This document shows, piece after piece, positions 26,514 to 34,876 of a DNA stretch of 64,000 bases; the stretch's first letter is position 1; every line of letters begins with the position of its first letter. The notes beneath the pieces are model-generated. The model did not search any database and had not been told where the DNA came from. It saw only the letters and a list, made by a program, of their open reading frames with translations. The translations under genes and the position numbers were made by a program. Source of the DNA: Pseudomonas sp. DTU12.3 (lineage in GTDB: Bacteria; Pseudomonadota; Gammaproteobacteria; Pseudomonadales; Pseudomonadaceae); contig NZ_CP027218.1 in assembly GCF_004124275.1 (NCBI RefSeq), positions 5,978,501-6,042,500 of the forward strand. Reading direction: 5' to 3'.

Positions 26514-28394
26514 ATGTCCTTTGCTTCCCTCGGTCTCTCCGAGGCTTTAGTCCGCGCCATCGAAGATGCGGGCTATACCGAGCCTACTCCGGTGCAACAG
26601 CGGGCTATTCCCGCCGTGTTGCAAGGTCGCGACCTGATGGTTGCGGCACAGACAGGTACCGGTAAAACCGGCGGTTTCGCCCTTCCGATCCTGGAGCGGT
26701 TGTTCCCCAACGGTCACCCGGACAAATCCCAGCGTCACGGCCCGCGCCAACCGCGCGTACTGGTCCTGACCCCGACCCGCGAACTCGCGGCCCAGGTTCA
26801 CGAGAGCTTCAAGATCTACGCCCGTGACCTGAAATTCGTCAGCGCCTGCATCTTCGGCGGTGTCGGCATGAACCCACAGGTTCAGGCCATGTCCCGTGGC
26901 GTTGACGTACTCGTCGCCTGCCCGGGTCGTTTGCTCGACCTCTGCGGCCAGGGCAGTGTTGACTTGTCCCACGTGGAAATCCTCGTCCTCGACGAAGCCG
27001 ACCGCATGCTCGACATGGGCTTCGTGCACGACGTGAAGAAAGTTCTCGCGCGCTTGCCGTCCAAGCGTCAGAACCTGCTGTTCTCGGCAACGTTCTCCAA
27101 AGACATCACCGACCTCGCCGGCAAGCTGCTGCACAACCCGGAACGCATCGAAGTGACGCCGCCGAACACCACGGTCGAGCGCATCGAACAACGCGTATTC
27201 CGTCTGCCGGCCAGCCACAAGCGTGCGCTGCTGGCGCACCTGATCACCGCTGGCGCGTGGGAACAGGTACTGGTCTTTACCCGTACCAAGCACGGCGCCA
27301 ACCGTCTGGCCGAGTATCTGGACAAACACGGCCTGCCGGCTGTGGCGATCCACGGCAACAAGAGCCAGAACGCGCGCACCAAAGCGTTGGCCGATTTCAA
27401 GGCTGGCGAAGTACGCATTCTGGTCGCCACCGACATCGCTGCACGTGGTCTGGACATCGACCAGTTGCCGCACGTGGTCAACTTCGAACTGCCGAACGTT
27501 GATGAAGACTACGTTCACCGTATCGGCCGTACTGGCCGTGCCGGTCGTTCGGGCGAAGCGATCTCGCTGGTCGCACCGGACGAAGAAAAACTGCTGAAAA
27601 GCATCGAGCGCATGACCAAGCAGAAAATCGCCGACGGCGACCTGATGGGCTTCGATTCGAGCACCATTGAAGCCGAGAAGCCGGAAGTGCGCGAGCGTCC
27701 GGACGTGCGTAACCCGCGCAACCCACGTGGCCCACGCGGCGACGGGCCGAATGGCGGCGGCGGTGGCGGCGGTCGTAAAGACAAGGGCAAAGACAAGGGC
27801 AAAGAGAAGCCGGCCGGTGAACGTGGCGAGCGTCCTGCCCGTCAGCAGAAACCGCGCGAAGGCACTCCGGCCCGTGAACAGCGTCCGAGCCAGCCACCGC
27901 GTGCGGCGGCTGATCGTGCACCGGACGAGTTCCTCGACGACGATGTGGACAACTTCGGTAACCGCGTTGACTACGTGCCAAAGCCTGCCCCGGCTGGCGG
28001 TCGCGGCCGTCGTCCAGGCGCACCGGCGCAGGGCGCAGGCGCAGGTTCCGGCGCACCACGTGGCGGTCAGCCACAAGGTCGCCAGAACGGCCCGCGCAAC
28101 AGCAACGGCTCGAGCACCGGCACCCCACCGGCCAAACGCAGCGGCCCGCGCAATGGTGCACCGCGTGATGGTCAGCCGGCTCGTCGCGATGACGCTTCGT
28201 CCTCGCGCAACCGCCGTCCAGCCCGTGACGACCAGCCACGCAGCGAACCGGCTGTGCAAAACCCGCGCAGCAACGGTCCGAAGATCATGCACAAGGAATC
28301 GAAAGCCGACCGCTTCCCGACACCTGAGCAGCTCGATCAACTGCCAGCTCGCCCGCGTGGCGAAAAACCAGCCTTGCTGACCCGCAATCGCTGA
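26514..28394 (+). CDS. rhlE: DEAD-box ATP-dependent RNA helicase, RhlE type
   Basis: A 626-residue cytoplasmic helicase. It has the Q-motif (FASLGLSEALVRAI...PTPVQQ), Walker A AQTGTGKT, PTRELAAQ, the DEAD box LVLDEADRMLDMGF, SAT (LFSATF), and the C-terminal motif HRIGRTGRAGR. After about residue 380 comes a tail of about 240 residues rich in Arg, Gly, Pro and Asp, of the kind that binds RNA non-specifically. Location near metF and ahcY matches the P. aeruginosa gene called rhlE2, linked there to RNA turnover. AGGA precedes ATG 26514, where the Q-motif starts. A terminator and an unusual REP follow. Confidence 0.93.
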   Translation: MSFASLGLSEALVRAIEDAGYTEPTPVQQRAIPAVLQGRDLMVAAQTGTGKTGGFALPILERLFPNGHPDKSQRHGPRQPRVLVLTPTRELAAQVHESFKIYARDLKFVSACIFGGVGMNPQVQAMSRGVDVLVACPGRLLDLCGQGSVDLSHVEILVLDEADRMLDMGFVHDVKKVLARLPSKRQNLLFSATFSKDITDLAGKLLHNPERIEVTPPNTTVERIEQRVFRLPASHKRALLAHLITAGAWEQVLVFTRTKHGANRLAEYLDKHGLPAVAIHGNKSQNARTKALADFKAGEVRILVATDIAARGLDIDQLPHVVNFELPNVDEDYVHRIGRTGRAGRSGEAISLVAPDEEKLLKSIERMTKQKIADGDLMGFDSSTIEAEKPEVRERPDVRNPRNPRGPRGDGPNGGGGGGGRKDKGKDKGKEKPAGERGERPARQQKPREGTPAREQRPSQPPRAAADRAPDEFLDDDVDNFGNRVDYVPKPAPAGGRGRRPGAPAQGAGAGSGAPRGGQPQGRQNGPRNSNGSSTGTPPAKRSGPRNGAPRDGQPARRDDASSSRNRRPARDDQPRSEPAVQNPRSNGPKIMHKESKADRFPTPEQLDQLPARPRGEKPALLTRNR

Positions 28395-28409
28395 TTTGAC
28401 GCTGCGATG

Positions 28410-28446
28410 AAAAATGCCCCGCCTCGCAAGAGCCGGGGCATTTTTT
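28410..28446 (+). terminator. Rho-independent terminator of rhlE
   Basis: AAAAATGCCCCG and CGGGGCATTTTTT form a strong stem with a T-tract, about 15 bases after the rhlE stop codon. Confidence 0.9.
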
Positions 28447-28470
28447 ATGGACGACCCCAACCCGCATTCT

Positions 28471-28577
28471 GTAGGAGCTGCCGAAGGCTCGGGCCGCGAT
28501 TGGACGATCTTTTGATCTTAGAAAAGCCAACATCAAAAGATCGTCCGATCGCGGCCCGAGCCTTCGGCAGCTCCTAC
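28471..28577. repeat. Family A REP pair with extended arms
   Basis: The arms start GTAGGAGCTGCCGAAGGC like other family A members. Each then carries the extra block CGGGCCGCGATTGGAC (right arm: C for one T) before GATCTTTTGAT. Both arms have the same extension, so the roughly 47-base stem stays almost perfect. It lies between the rhlE and yceI terminators. Confidence 0.9.
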
Positions 28578-28604
28578 AGGGGGAATTGTGTTTTGGCGGG
28601 CAAT

Positions 28605-28641
28605 AAAAAACGCCCCCGGCCTTTCGACCGGGGGCGTTTTT
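28605..28641 (-). terminator. Rho-independent terminator of yceI
   Basis: A-tract, then CGCCCCCGG and CCGGGGGCG arms around CCTTTCGA, then TTTTT. It reads well on both strands; the nearest gene ending here is yceI on the minus strand. Confidence 0.9.
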
Positions 28642-28657
28642 GTGTGACGGGGGAAAG

Positions 28658-29233
28658 TTATTTAACTTTCACGCCTTCCAGCGAGATATCCAGATCTGCA
28701 GTTTGCGAGGTAGGACCTGGGCCCTTGATCCCGAAATCGTTCAGGTTCAGGGTGGTCTTGGCGTTGAAGCCAGCACGCTCGCCGCCCCATGGATCCTTGC
28801 CTTCGCCGTTGAACGTGGCCTTGAAGGTCACTGGCTTGGTCACGCCGTGCAGGGTCAGGTCGCCAGTCACGTCAGCAGTCTTTTCACCGGTCGATTTAAC
28901 GGCGGTGGAGACGAACTTGGCATCAGCAAACTTGCCAACATCCAGGAAGTCTTTGCTGGCGATGTGCTTGTCACGTTCAGCGTGGTTCGACCACAGGCTG
29001 GCGGTTTTCACATCAACAGCGATCTTGCTGGCTTCAGGCTTGGCCGAATCCCACGAGAAAGTACCGTCGAAATCTTTGAAAGTACCGTGGATGAAGCTGT
29101 AACCCAGGTGGCTGATTTTCCAGTCAACGAAGGCGTGCTGACCTTCCTTGTCGATTTTGTAGTCCGCTGCCATGGCCTGAGCCGAGAGCAGTGCAGAACC
29201 GATTGCCAGAGCGGCCAGAGTCTTTTTCAACAT
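28658..29233 (-). CDS. yceI: YceI family periplasmic protein
   Basis: A 191-residue exported protein. MLKKTLAALAIGSALLSAQAMA is a signal peptide cut before ADYKIDK. The mature part is one YceI lipocalin-like beta-barrel (YKIDKEGQHAFVDWKISHLGYSFIHG at its start). Family members bind isoprenoid or amphiphilic lipids. The orthologue in the same neighbourhood of P. aeruginosa is known as PasP, a secreted small protease, so that activity is possible. The cytochrome b561 gene lies 31 bases upstream on the same strand, a frequent pairing. Confidence 0.92.
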   Translation of the reverse strand: MLKKTLAALAIGSALLSAQAMAADYKIDKEGQHAFVDWKISHLGYSFIHGTFKDFDGTFSWDSAKPEASKIAVDVKTASLWSNHAERDKHIASKDFLDVGKFADAKFVSTAVKSTGEKTADVTGDLTLHGVTKPVTFKATFNGEGKDPWGGERAGFNAKTTLNLNDFGIKGPGPTSQTADLDISLEGVKVK

Positions 29234-29264
29234 GCTTTCTTTTCCTTTGAGTCGAGGTTGAATT

Positions 29265-29816
29265 TCAGGCTTTGCGACCGAGCATTCGTGTCAGGGTCGC
29301 ATCACGATCGAGAAAGTGGTGCTTCAATGCTGCCAACGCATGGAGACCGGAAAAAATTACCAGCGCCCACGCCAGCCAGAGATGAATCACCCCAGCGGTA
29401 TCTGCCTGATCCGGTAGCCCGGAAACCAGTGCAGGAACTTCAAACAGGCCAAACACCGGGATCCCGACACCGTCTGCGGTGGAAATCAGGTAACCGGCAA
29501 GCATCACAGCGAACAGCGCCAGATAGAGAAACCCGTGGCCGAACTTGGCGCCGATACGAGTCATGCGGCTGTAGCTTTGCAGCGTCGGCGGCGGTGGGCT
29601 GATAAAGCGCCACAACACCCGCAACACCATCACGGCCAGCAACACCAGGCCGATGCTCTTGTGCAGATCCGGCGCCTCTTTGCGCCAGCTGCTGTAGTAA
29701 TCCAGCCCGACCATCCACAGGCCCAACGCGAACAGCCCGAAGACCACCAGCGCCACGCCCCAGTGCATGAAGATGCTGACCCAACCATAGCGCGATGAAG
29801 AGTTACGTAGCTGCAT
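29265..29816 (-). CDS. Cytochrome b561
   Basis: A 183-residue inner-membrane di-haem protein with four main helices. Histidines suited to bind haem are in helix 1 (SIFMHWGVALVV), helix 2 (PDLHKSIGLVL) and the last helices (IHLWLAWALVIFSGLHALAALKHHF). It probably transfers electrons between quinones and a periplasmic partner. ATG 29816 (MQLRNSSSRYGW) follows AGGA and fits the family; the longer upstream start does not. It precedes yceI and is probably co-transcribed with it. Confidence 0.92.
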   Translation of the reverse strand: MQLRNSSSRYGWVSIFMHWGVALVVFGLFALGLWMVGLDYYSSWRKEAPDLHKSIGLVLLAVMVLRVLWRFISPPPPTLQSYSRMTRIGAKFGHGFLYLALFAVMLAGYLISTADGVGIPVFGLFEVPALVSGLPDQADTAGVIHLWLAWALVIFSGLHALAALKHHFLDRDATLTRMLGRKA

Positions 29817-30088
29817 TGCCCAAATCCTGTGAGAACTGCGAACCAAGACTAGCGAGTTATCTATCGAATTAAAGCGGAAAATTTCGCTTTGAAATATCGA
29901 TAAATACGATCAAGAGTCTGTAAGTGGCGTGTTAAGGAAAGATTAAAGGCGATTACGGCGTGGGGCGTCTGGACAAATGATCGTTGCTGAACCCTCGGGC
30001 GCCTGCACAAGCGCAAGCAAAGGTGGCCATGGGAAACTGCCGAACGGGACAGAGTTATTCGTGGAACCGGCCCTTTATTCATGGCTGA

Positions 30089-30247
30089 TTAGTTATGAAG
30101 CACCGCCGGTGGTTGCAGGCAATCGGCGCTGTAGGGATCTATCTGGCATTTATGCGCGAGTTCTGAACTATAACCGCCAGGTAATAAGCGCCCGTTGGAG
30201 CAACCTGGAAGTGCAATCAGCAAAAGCATGAGCGTGAACGTTTTCAT
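30089..30247 (-). CDS. Very small hypothetical lipoprotein
   Basis: The 52-residue product starts MKTFTLMLLLIALPGCSNG, a lipoprotein signal peptide with a usable lipobox (ALPGC). The mature peptide is about 37 residues with two more cysteines (HKCQIDPYSADCLQPP). A strong TAGGAGG Shine-Dalgarno lies six bases before ATG 30247, which convinces me that it is translated. Isolated on the minus strand between the amine oxidase and cytochrome b561 genes. No family is recognised. Confidence 0.7.
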   Translation of the reverse strand: MKTFTLMLLLIALPGCSNGRLLPGGYSSELAHKCQIDPYSADCLQPPAVLHN

Positions 30248-30383
30248 CAAGTGCCTCCTATTTTTCCCAGCATAGAATTGGCGCCGGGGCACCCGCTATC
30301 ACCTCAGTCTGAGTACTTTGTGGGAAGGCTCCGGTACACAAGTAAGCCCCGTGACCGGATGGCGAAGGACAAAATTGCAGGGC

Positions 30384-30414
30384 AAAAAAACGCGACCCGA
30401 AGGTCGCGTTTTTT
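30384..30414. terminator. Rho-independent terminator (amine oxidase gene)
   Basis: AAAAAAACGCGACC, tetraloop-like CGAA, GGTCGCGTTTTTT. The flanking A and T tracts make it active in both directions; on the minus strand it lies 15 bases after the amine oxidase stop. Confidence 0.9.
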
Positions 30415-30428
30415 ATTGAAGCAAAGGC

Positions 30429-32198
30429 TTACTGCGCCTTGGTCTCAGTAGTGGCTGCCGGTTTGGCCGCTGGCTTCTTCGCCGGTTCGGCCTTTTTCGC
30501 TGCCGGTTTGGCTGGGGCCTTCTTCGCCTCGGTTTTAGCTGCAGGCTTCTTCGCCGCTGGCTTGGCCGCCGCTTTCTTCGCCGGTTCAGCTTTCACCGGA
30601 GTCACTGGCTTCGGTGCTTCCACCGGAGCTGGCGCAGGTGCCGGAGTCGGCGCAGGCGCTGGAGCAACCGGAGCAGGAGCTGGCTCTGGCGCCTTCACAG
30701 GCTCTGGCTTCTTCTCGTCATCCGAACCGCCAAACAGGTTGCTGAAGAAGTTGCCCTTCTTCGCTGCCACGGCACCCGCCGCGCCTGCCGCTGCTGCAGC
30801 CGGCAGCACTTTGACTGGCTCGAACGATTTGCCTGCCGCCAGATCTTCAACCTGACTGGCCGCACGCTGACCGGTGCGCAGTGCACCTTCCAGGGTGCCC
30901 GGGTACAAGGTGTCGGTGTGTTCGCCAGCGAACGTCACACGCTGCAGCGGACGTTCCCACAGACGCCAGAACTTGCTGATCTGGCCCGGGCCGTAAGCCA
31001 GGTACGCGCCACCCATCGAAGGATCGGTGCTGTAGCGACGGATTTCATAACCGGTAAACGAGCCACGGGCCTGTGGATAAAACGCGTGCAGACGAATCAG
31101 CACCTGATCGACCATCTGTTTGTCGCCAAACGCCTGCATCACGCGGGCATTGTCGCCGGACAGGTTGATCACCACGTTGGCGCCGCCCTTCAGGGCTGGT
31201 TCGATCCAGAGCATACCGAGACCGGTGTTGCTGTAGATCTCGCCGGACATGCGCGCCTTGCTTTCCCACACCGGCGTCTTGAACTTCAGCATGATCTGGT
31301 CGCGCCAACCGTAGTTGGTGCCCTTGATCGCCGCAAGATGCTGAGCATCCAGCGCAGGCGTCAGCGCAATCTTGTTCAGTGCACGCAATGGCACGGCCAG
31401 CACCACGTAGTCAGCCTGGTAGCCAACGCTGCCGACCTTGACGGTCACGCCGTCCTTGTCCTGGGTGATCGCCGACACTGGCGCGTTGGTCTTGATGGTT
31501 TTGATCTGTTTGACGAACGCCTGCGCCAGTACCTGGCTACCGCCGACCAGACGCGAAGCGCGCAGGTCACGGTCGGACACGCCGCGATAGACGCGGTTCT
31601 GCTGCGCGAAATACAGCAGCGACAGACGCGAAGGCTCGTCGTAGTGAGTGCGGATGTCCTGGTTGATCAACTGACGCGCGGTCGCTGGCAAGTTCTGCTT
31701 GTCGAGCCAGCTCGATACGGTGATCTGGTCCAGCGCGTGCAGGGTGTTGGTCGCGGCCGGGTTCTGCGGATCGTCGATCGAACGCGCCAGATCGTCGAGG
31801 GTTTTCTGGTAGCGCTTCAAGGCATCGGCGGTGGCCGGCTGCTTGGTCGCCAGATCAGCGGCGGAGAAATACTCGCCGTCGATCAGATAACCCGGCGTAC
31901 GCACGAATTCCGGTGCTGGCGTGGTGCCCAGCTTGAAGGTCGAAACGTACTTGTTCAGCACCGGCTGGGTCTTGTCGTTGCCGATCCACTCGCTGGTGGC
32001 CATACCGGAGCGACCGCCCAGGCTTGGTTTGGCTTCCAGCAGGGTGACCTGCCAACCTTTGTTTTGCAGTTCGTAAGCGGCAGTCAGGCCCGACAGGCCG
32101 CCACCGATCACGATTGCGGTTTTATCCTTGGCCAGCGCCGTAACGCTGAACAGCCCCAATATCACCAGCGCACAGGCGCGCAGCCAACCGACAGACAT
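30429..32198 (-). CDS. Exported flavin-containing amine oxidase with Ala/Pro/Lys-rich tail
   Basis: A 589-residue protein. MSVGWLRACALVILGLFSVTALA is a signal peptide. The FAD-binding motif AIVIGGGLSGLTAAYEL and LLEAKPSLGGRSG follow, and the C-terminal flavin contact is FAGEHTDTLYPGTLEGALRTGQRAA at about 425-450, so the whole amine oxidase fold is present. From about residue 455 an appended tail of roughly 135 residues starts with an FFSNLFGG hydrophobic patch, continues with PAPAP repeats and ends with AKKPAAK-type repeats like histone H1 or AlgP. It should oxidise an amine in the periplasm; the substrate is unknown. The tail may anchor it to the cell wall or another polyanion. Confidence 0.88.
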   Translation of the reverse strand: MSVGWLRACALVILGLFSVTALAKDKTAIVIGGGLSGLTAAYELQNKGWQVTLLEAKPSLGGRSGMATSEWIGNDKTQPVLNKYVSTFKLGTTPAPEFVRTPGYLIDGEYFSAADLATKQPATADALKRYQKTLDDLARSIDDPQNPAATNTLHALDQITVSSWLDKQNLPATARQLINQDIRTHYDEPSRLSLLYFAQQNRVYRGVSDRDLRASRLVGGSQVLAQAFVKQIKTIKTNAPVSAITQDKDGVTVKVGSVGYQADYVVLAVPLRALNKIALTPALDAQHLAAIKGTNYGWRDQIMLKFKTPVWESKARMSGEIYSNTGLGMLWIEPALKGGANVVINLSGDNARVMQAFGDKQMVDQVLIRLHAFYPQARGSFTGYEIRRYSTDPSMGGAYLAYGPGQISKFWRLWERPLQRVTFAGEHTDTLYPGTLEGALRTGQRAASQVEDLAAGKSFEPVKVLPAAAAAGAAGAVAAKKGNFFSNLFGGSDDEKKPEPVKAPEPAPAPVAPAPAPTPAPAPAPVEAPKPVTPVKAEPAKKAAAKPAAKKPAAKTEAKKAPAKPAAKKAEPAKKPAAKPAATTETKAQ

Positions 32199-32419
32199 TC
32201 AGCGAACTCCGGAAATACACAGAAAAAAGCAGTTGTGCGGGTCAGACGACCCAAAGAACCGCGAAGAATACGTTAGCCATCAAAACGCCGCCAGCGACGT
32301 CTATCGGCTCATACAAAGTAGCTCAATCGACACAATGGGTTGTCCCCGCGCGACGCATTGCATAGGCTTGCGCGATTGTTTGCCCGCGCCTGACGCGAGC
32401 CGCCTCGAGGAGACTGTAA

Positions 32420-33826
32420 ATGGGCCTGAATAACCAGTGGATGCAACGCGACCTCGCGGTGTTGTGGCATCCCTGCACCCAGATGAAAGACCACGAACAG
32501 CTGCCGCTGATCCCGATCAAGCGCGGTGAAGGCGTCTGGCTCGAAGACTTCGAAGGCAAGCGCTACCTCGACGCCGTCAGCTCGTGGTGGGTCAACGTGT
32601 TCGGCCACGCCAACCCGCGCATCAACCAGCGCATCAAGGATCAGGTCGATCAGCTTGAGCACGTGATTCTGGCGGGTTTCAGCCATCAGCCGGTGATCGA
32701 GCTGTCCGAGCGTCTGGTGAAGATGACGCCGGAAGGCCTGAACCGGGTGTTCTACGCCGATAACGGTTCGTCCTGCATCGAAGTCGCGCTGAAAATGAGC
32801 TTTCACTACTGGCTCAATCGCGGCCAACCGAACAAAAAGCGTTTCGTCACCCTGACCAACAGCTACCACGGTGAAACCATGGCGGCGATGGCGGTCGGCG
32901 ACGTGCCGCTGTTCACCGAGACCTACAAAGCGCTGCTGATGGACACCATCAAAGTGCCGAGTCCGGATTGCTACGGGCGCCCCGAAGGCATGAGCTGGGA
33001 AGAACATTCGCGCAACATGTTCGCGGCCATGGAACAGACATTGGCCGAGAACCATGACAGCGTCGCGGCAGTGATCGTCGAGCCGCTGATTCAGGGCGCT
33101 GGCGGCATGCGCATGTATCACCCGGTGTATCTGAAATTGCTGCGCGAGGCTTGCGATCGCTACGGCGTGCACTTGATCCTCGATGAAATCGCCGTTGGTT
33201 TCGGCCGTACCGGGACGATGTTTGCCTGTGAGCAGGCCGGCATTCGCTCGGACTTCCTCTGTCTGTCGAAGGCCCTGACCGGCGGCTACCTGCCGCTGGC
33301 GGCGTGCCTGACCACCGACGAGGTCTACAGCGCGTTTTACGACGACTATCCGACCTTGCGCGCGTTCCTGCATTCGCACAGCTACACCGGCAACCCGCTG
33401 GCGTGCGCGGCGGCACTGGCGACGCTGGATATTTTCGAGCAGGACAACGTCATCGAGAACAACAAGGCGCTGGCCCAACGCATGGCCTCGGCGACGGCGC
33501 ATCTGGTCGATCATCCGAATGTGTCGGAAGTGCGCCAGACCGGCATGGTCCTGGCCATCGAGATGGTCAAGGATAAGGCCACGAAAGAGGCCTACCCTTG
33601 GCAGGAGCGTCGCGGTTTGAAGGTGTTCCAGCATGCGCTGGAGCGTGGCGCGCTGCTGCGTCCGCTGGGCAGCGTGGTGTATTTCCTGCCGCCGTACGTG
33701 ATCACCCCGGAGCAGATCGACTTCCTCGCCGAAGTCGCCAGCGAAGGCATCGACATTGCAACGCGTGACAGCGTCAGCGTCGCCGTACCGAAAGACTTCC
33801 ACCCCGGCTTCCGCGATCCGGGCTGA
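32420..33826 (+). CDS. bioA: Adenosylmethionine-8-amino-7-oxononanoate aminotransferase
   Basis: A 468-residue PLP enzyme of the class III aminotransferases that makes 7,8-diaminopelargonate in biotin synthesis, using SAM as amino donor. The N-terminal VLWHPCTQMKDHE is diagnostic for BioA. LILDEIAVGFGRTG holds the PLP-binding Asp and LSKALTGGYLPLA the Schiff-base lysine. GAGGAG stands before ATG 32420. It is divergent from the amine oxidase gene and upstream of rsmE; no other bio genes are here. The use of SAM fits the methyl-cycle genes nearby only loosely. Confidence 0.95.
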   Translation: MGLNNQWMQRDLAVLWHPCTQMKDHEQLPLIPIKRGEGVWLEDFEGKRYLDAVSSWWVNVFGHANPRINQRIKDQVDQLEHVILAGFSHQPVIELSERLVKMTPEGLNRVFYADNGSSCIEVALKMSFHYWLNRGQPNKKRFVTLTNSYHGETMAAMAVGDVPLFTETYKALLMDTIKVPSPDCYGRPEGMSWEEHSRNMFAAMEQTLAENHDSVAAVIVEPLIQGAGGMRMYHPVYLKLLREACDRYGVHLILDEIAVGFGRTGTMFACEQAGIRSDFLCLSKALTGGYLPLAACLTTDEVYSAFYDDYPTLRAFLHSHSYTGNPLACAAALATLDIFEQDNVIENNKALAQRMASATAHLVDHPNVSEVRQTGMVLAIEMVKDKATKEAYPWQERRGLKVFQHALERGALLRPLGSVVYFLPPYVITPEQIDFLAEVASEGIDIATRDSVSVAVPKDFHPGFRDPG

Positions 33827-33851
33827 TTCAAAATTTGTGGCGCCTGAGCTA

Positions 33852-33922
33852 CCGCTTTCGCGAGCAGGCTCGCTCCCACAGGGGGAATGCATTCCAAATG
33901 TGGGAGCGAGCCTGCTCGCGAA
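33852..33922. repeat. REP pair (REPIN), family B
   Basis: Arms CTTTCGCGAGCAGGCTCGCT and complement with an ATGCATTCC spacer, between bioA and rsmE. Confidence 0.9.
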
Positions 33923-33970
33923 TGAAGTCGACACCGATCCACCTGATTCACATTTTTCCAGAGACCCGAA

Positions 33971-34690
33971 ATGAGACTGTCCCGCTTCTTTATCGACGCT
34001 CCCCTGAGCACCGGCGAACACGAATTGCCGGAAGCCCAGGCGCATTACATCAGCCGCGTGCTGCGCATGGCCGAGGGCGATGCGGTGCAGCTGTTCGACG
34101 GTTCCGGCCATGAGTTTCGCGGCGCCCTGCTGGAAGTCGGCAAGAAGCGCGTGACCGTGCAGATCGACGAGCAATTCGCCGGTCAGGTCGAATCGCCGTT
34201 GCACATCCACCTCGGCCAGGGCCTGTCCCGGGGCGAGCGGATGGACTGGGCGATCCAGAAAGCCACCGAACTGGGCGTGAATGAAATCACCCCAATCTTT
34301 AGCGACCGCTGCGAAGTCCGCCTCAAGGACGAACGTGCCGACAAACGCCTGTTGCACTGGCGTCAGGTGGCGATCAGCGCGTGCGAACAGTGTGGTCGTT
34401 CGCGGGTACCGGTGATTCATCCACCGGTGTTGTTGGCGGACTGGATCAAGCAGACCGAAGCCGAGTTGAAACTGGTGCTGCACCCGGTGGCCGAGCCGTT
34501 GGTGAGCCATGCCAAACCGGCGACTCTGGCATTTCTGATCGGGCCTGAAGGCGGTTTGACGGATGCCGAAGTCGAGCAGGCCAAGGGTAACGGCTTCCAC
34601 GCCGCCCGCCTCGGCCCGCGAGTGTTGCGCACCGAGACGGCGCCAGTGGTTGCACTGGCGGTGGCCCAGCAGCTTTGGGGTGATTTCTAA
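33971..34690 (+). CDS. rsmE: 16S rRNA m3U1498 methyltransferase
   Basis: A 239-residue SPOUT-class methyltransferase that modifies U1498 of 16S rRNA. An N-terminal PUA-like domain (residues 1-70, MRLSRFFIDAPL...HYISRVLRM) precedes the knotted SAM domain with the diagnostic FLIGPEGGLTDAEVEQA and LGPRVLRTETAPVVAL near the end. The length is standard. It follows bioA on the same strand, an order also found in P. aeruginosa. Confidence 0.96.
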   Translation: MRLSRFFIDAPLSTGEHELPEAQAHYISRVLRMAEGDAVQLFDGSGHEFRGALLEVGKKRVTVQIDEQFAGQVESPLHIHLGQGLSRGERMDWAIQKATELGVNEITPIFSDRCEVRLKDERADKRLLHWRQVAISACEQCGRSRVPVIHPPVLLADWIKQTEAELKLVLHPVAEPLVSHAKPATLAFLIGPEGGLTDAEVEQAKGNGFHAARLGPRVLRTETAPVVALAVAQQLWGDF

Positions 34691-34694
34691 GGCC

Positions 34695-34854
34695 CCTTCG
34701 CGAGCAAGCCCGCTCGCACATTGGATCTAGGGTGTTCACAAAATCTGTGTTCACTGGATATCTACTGTGGGAGCGAGCCTGCTCGCGAAAGCGGTATATC
34801 AGCCGACATCAGCATCGGCTGGACTGACGCCTTCGCGAGCAGGCTCGCTCCCAC
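34695..34854. repeat. Three REP half-sites, family B cluster
   Basis: One reverse arm of the GCAAGCCCGC variant (34695-34719) precedes a normal inverted pair (34767-34794 and 34830-34854). The single extra arm suggests a decayed or recombined neighbour unit. Located between the convergent rsmE and hemolysin III genes. Confidence 0.85.
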
Positions 34855-34876
34855 AGGGGATTGGGGATGATTCGGT

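Noticed and set aside
29861..30231. Small open frames on both strands between cytochrome b561 and the tiny lipoprotein
   Set aside because: They have no Shine-Dalgarno or family resemblance, and one is antisense to the better-supported lipoprotein gene.
30439..30855. An Ala/Gly/Phe-rich frame of 138 codons on the plus strand
   Set aside because: It is only the complement of the repetitive tail of the amine oxidase.
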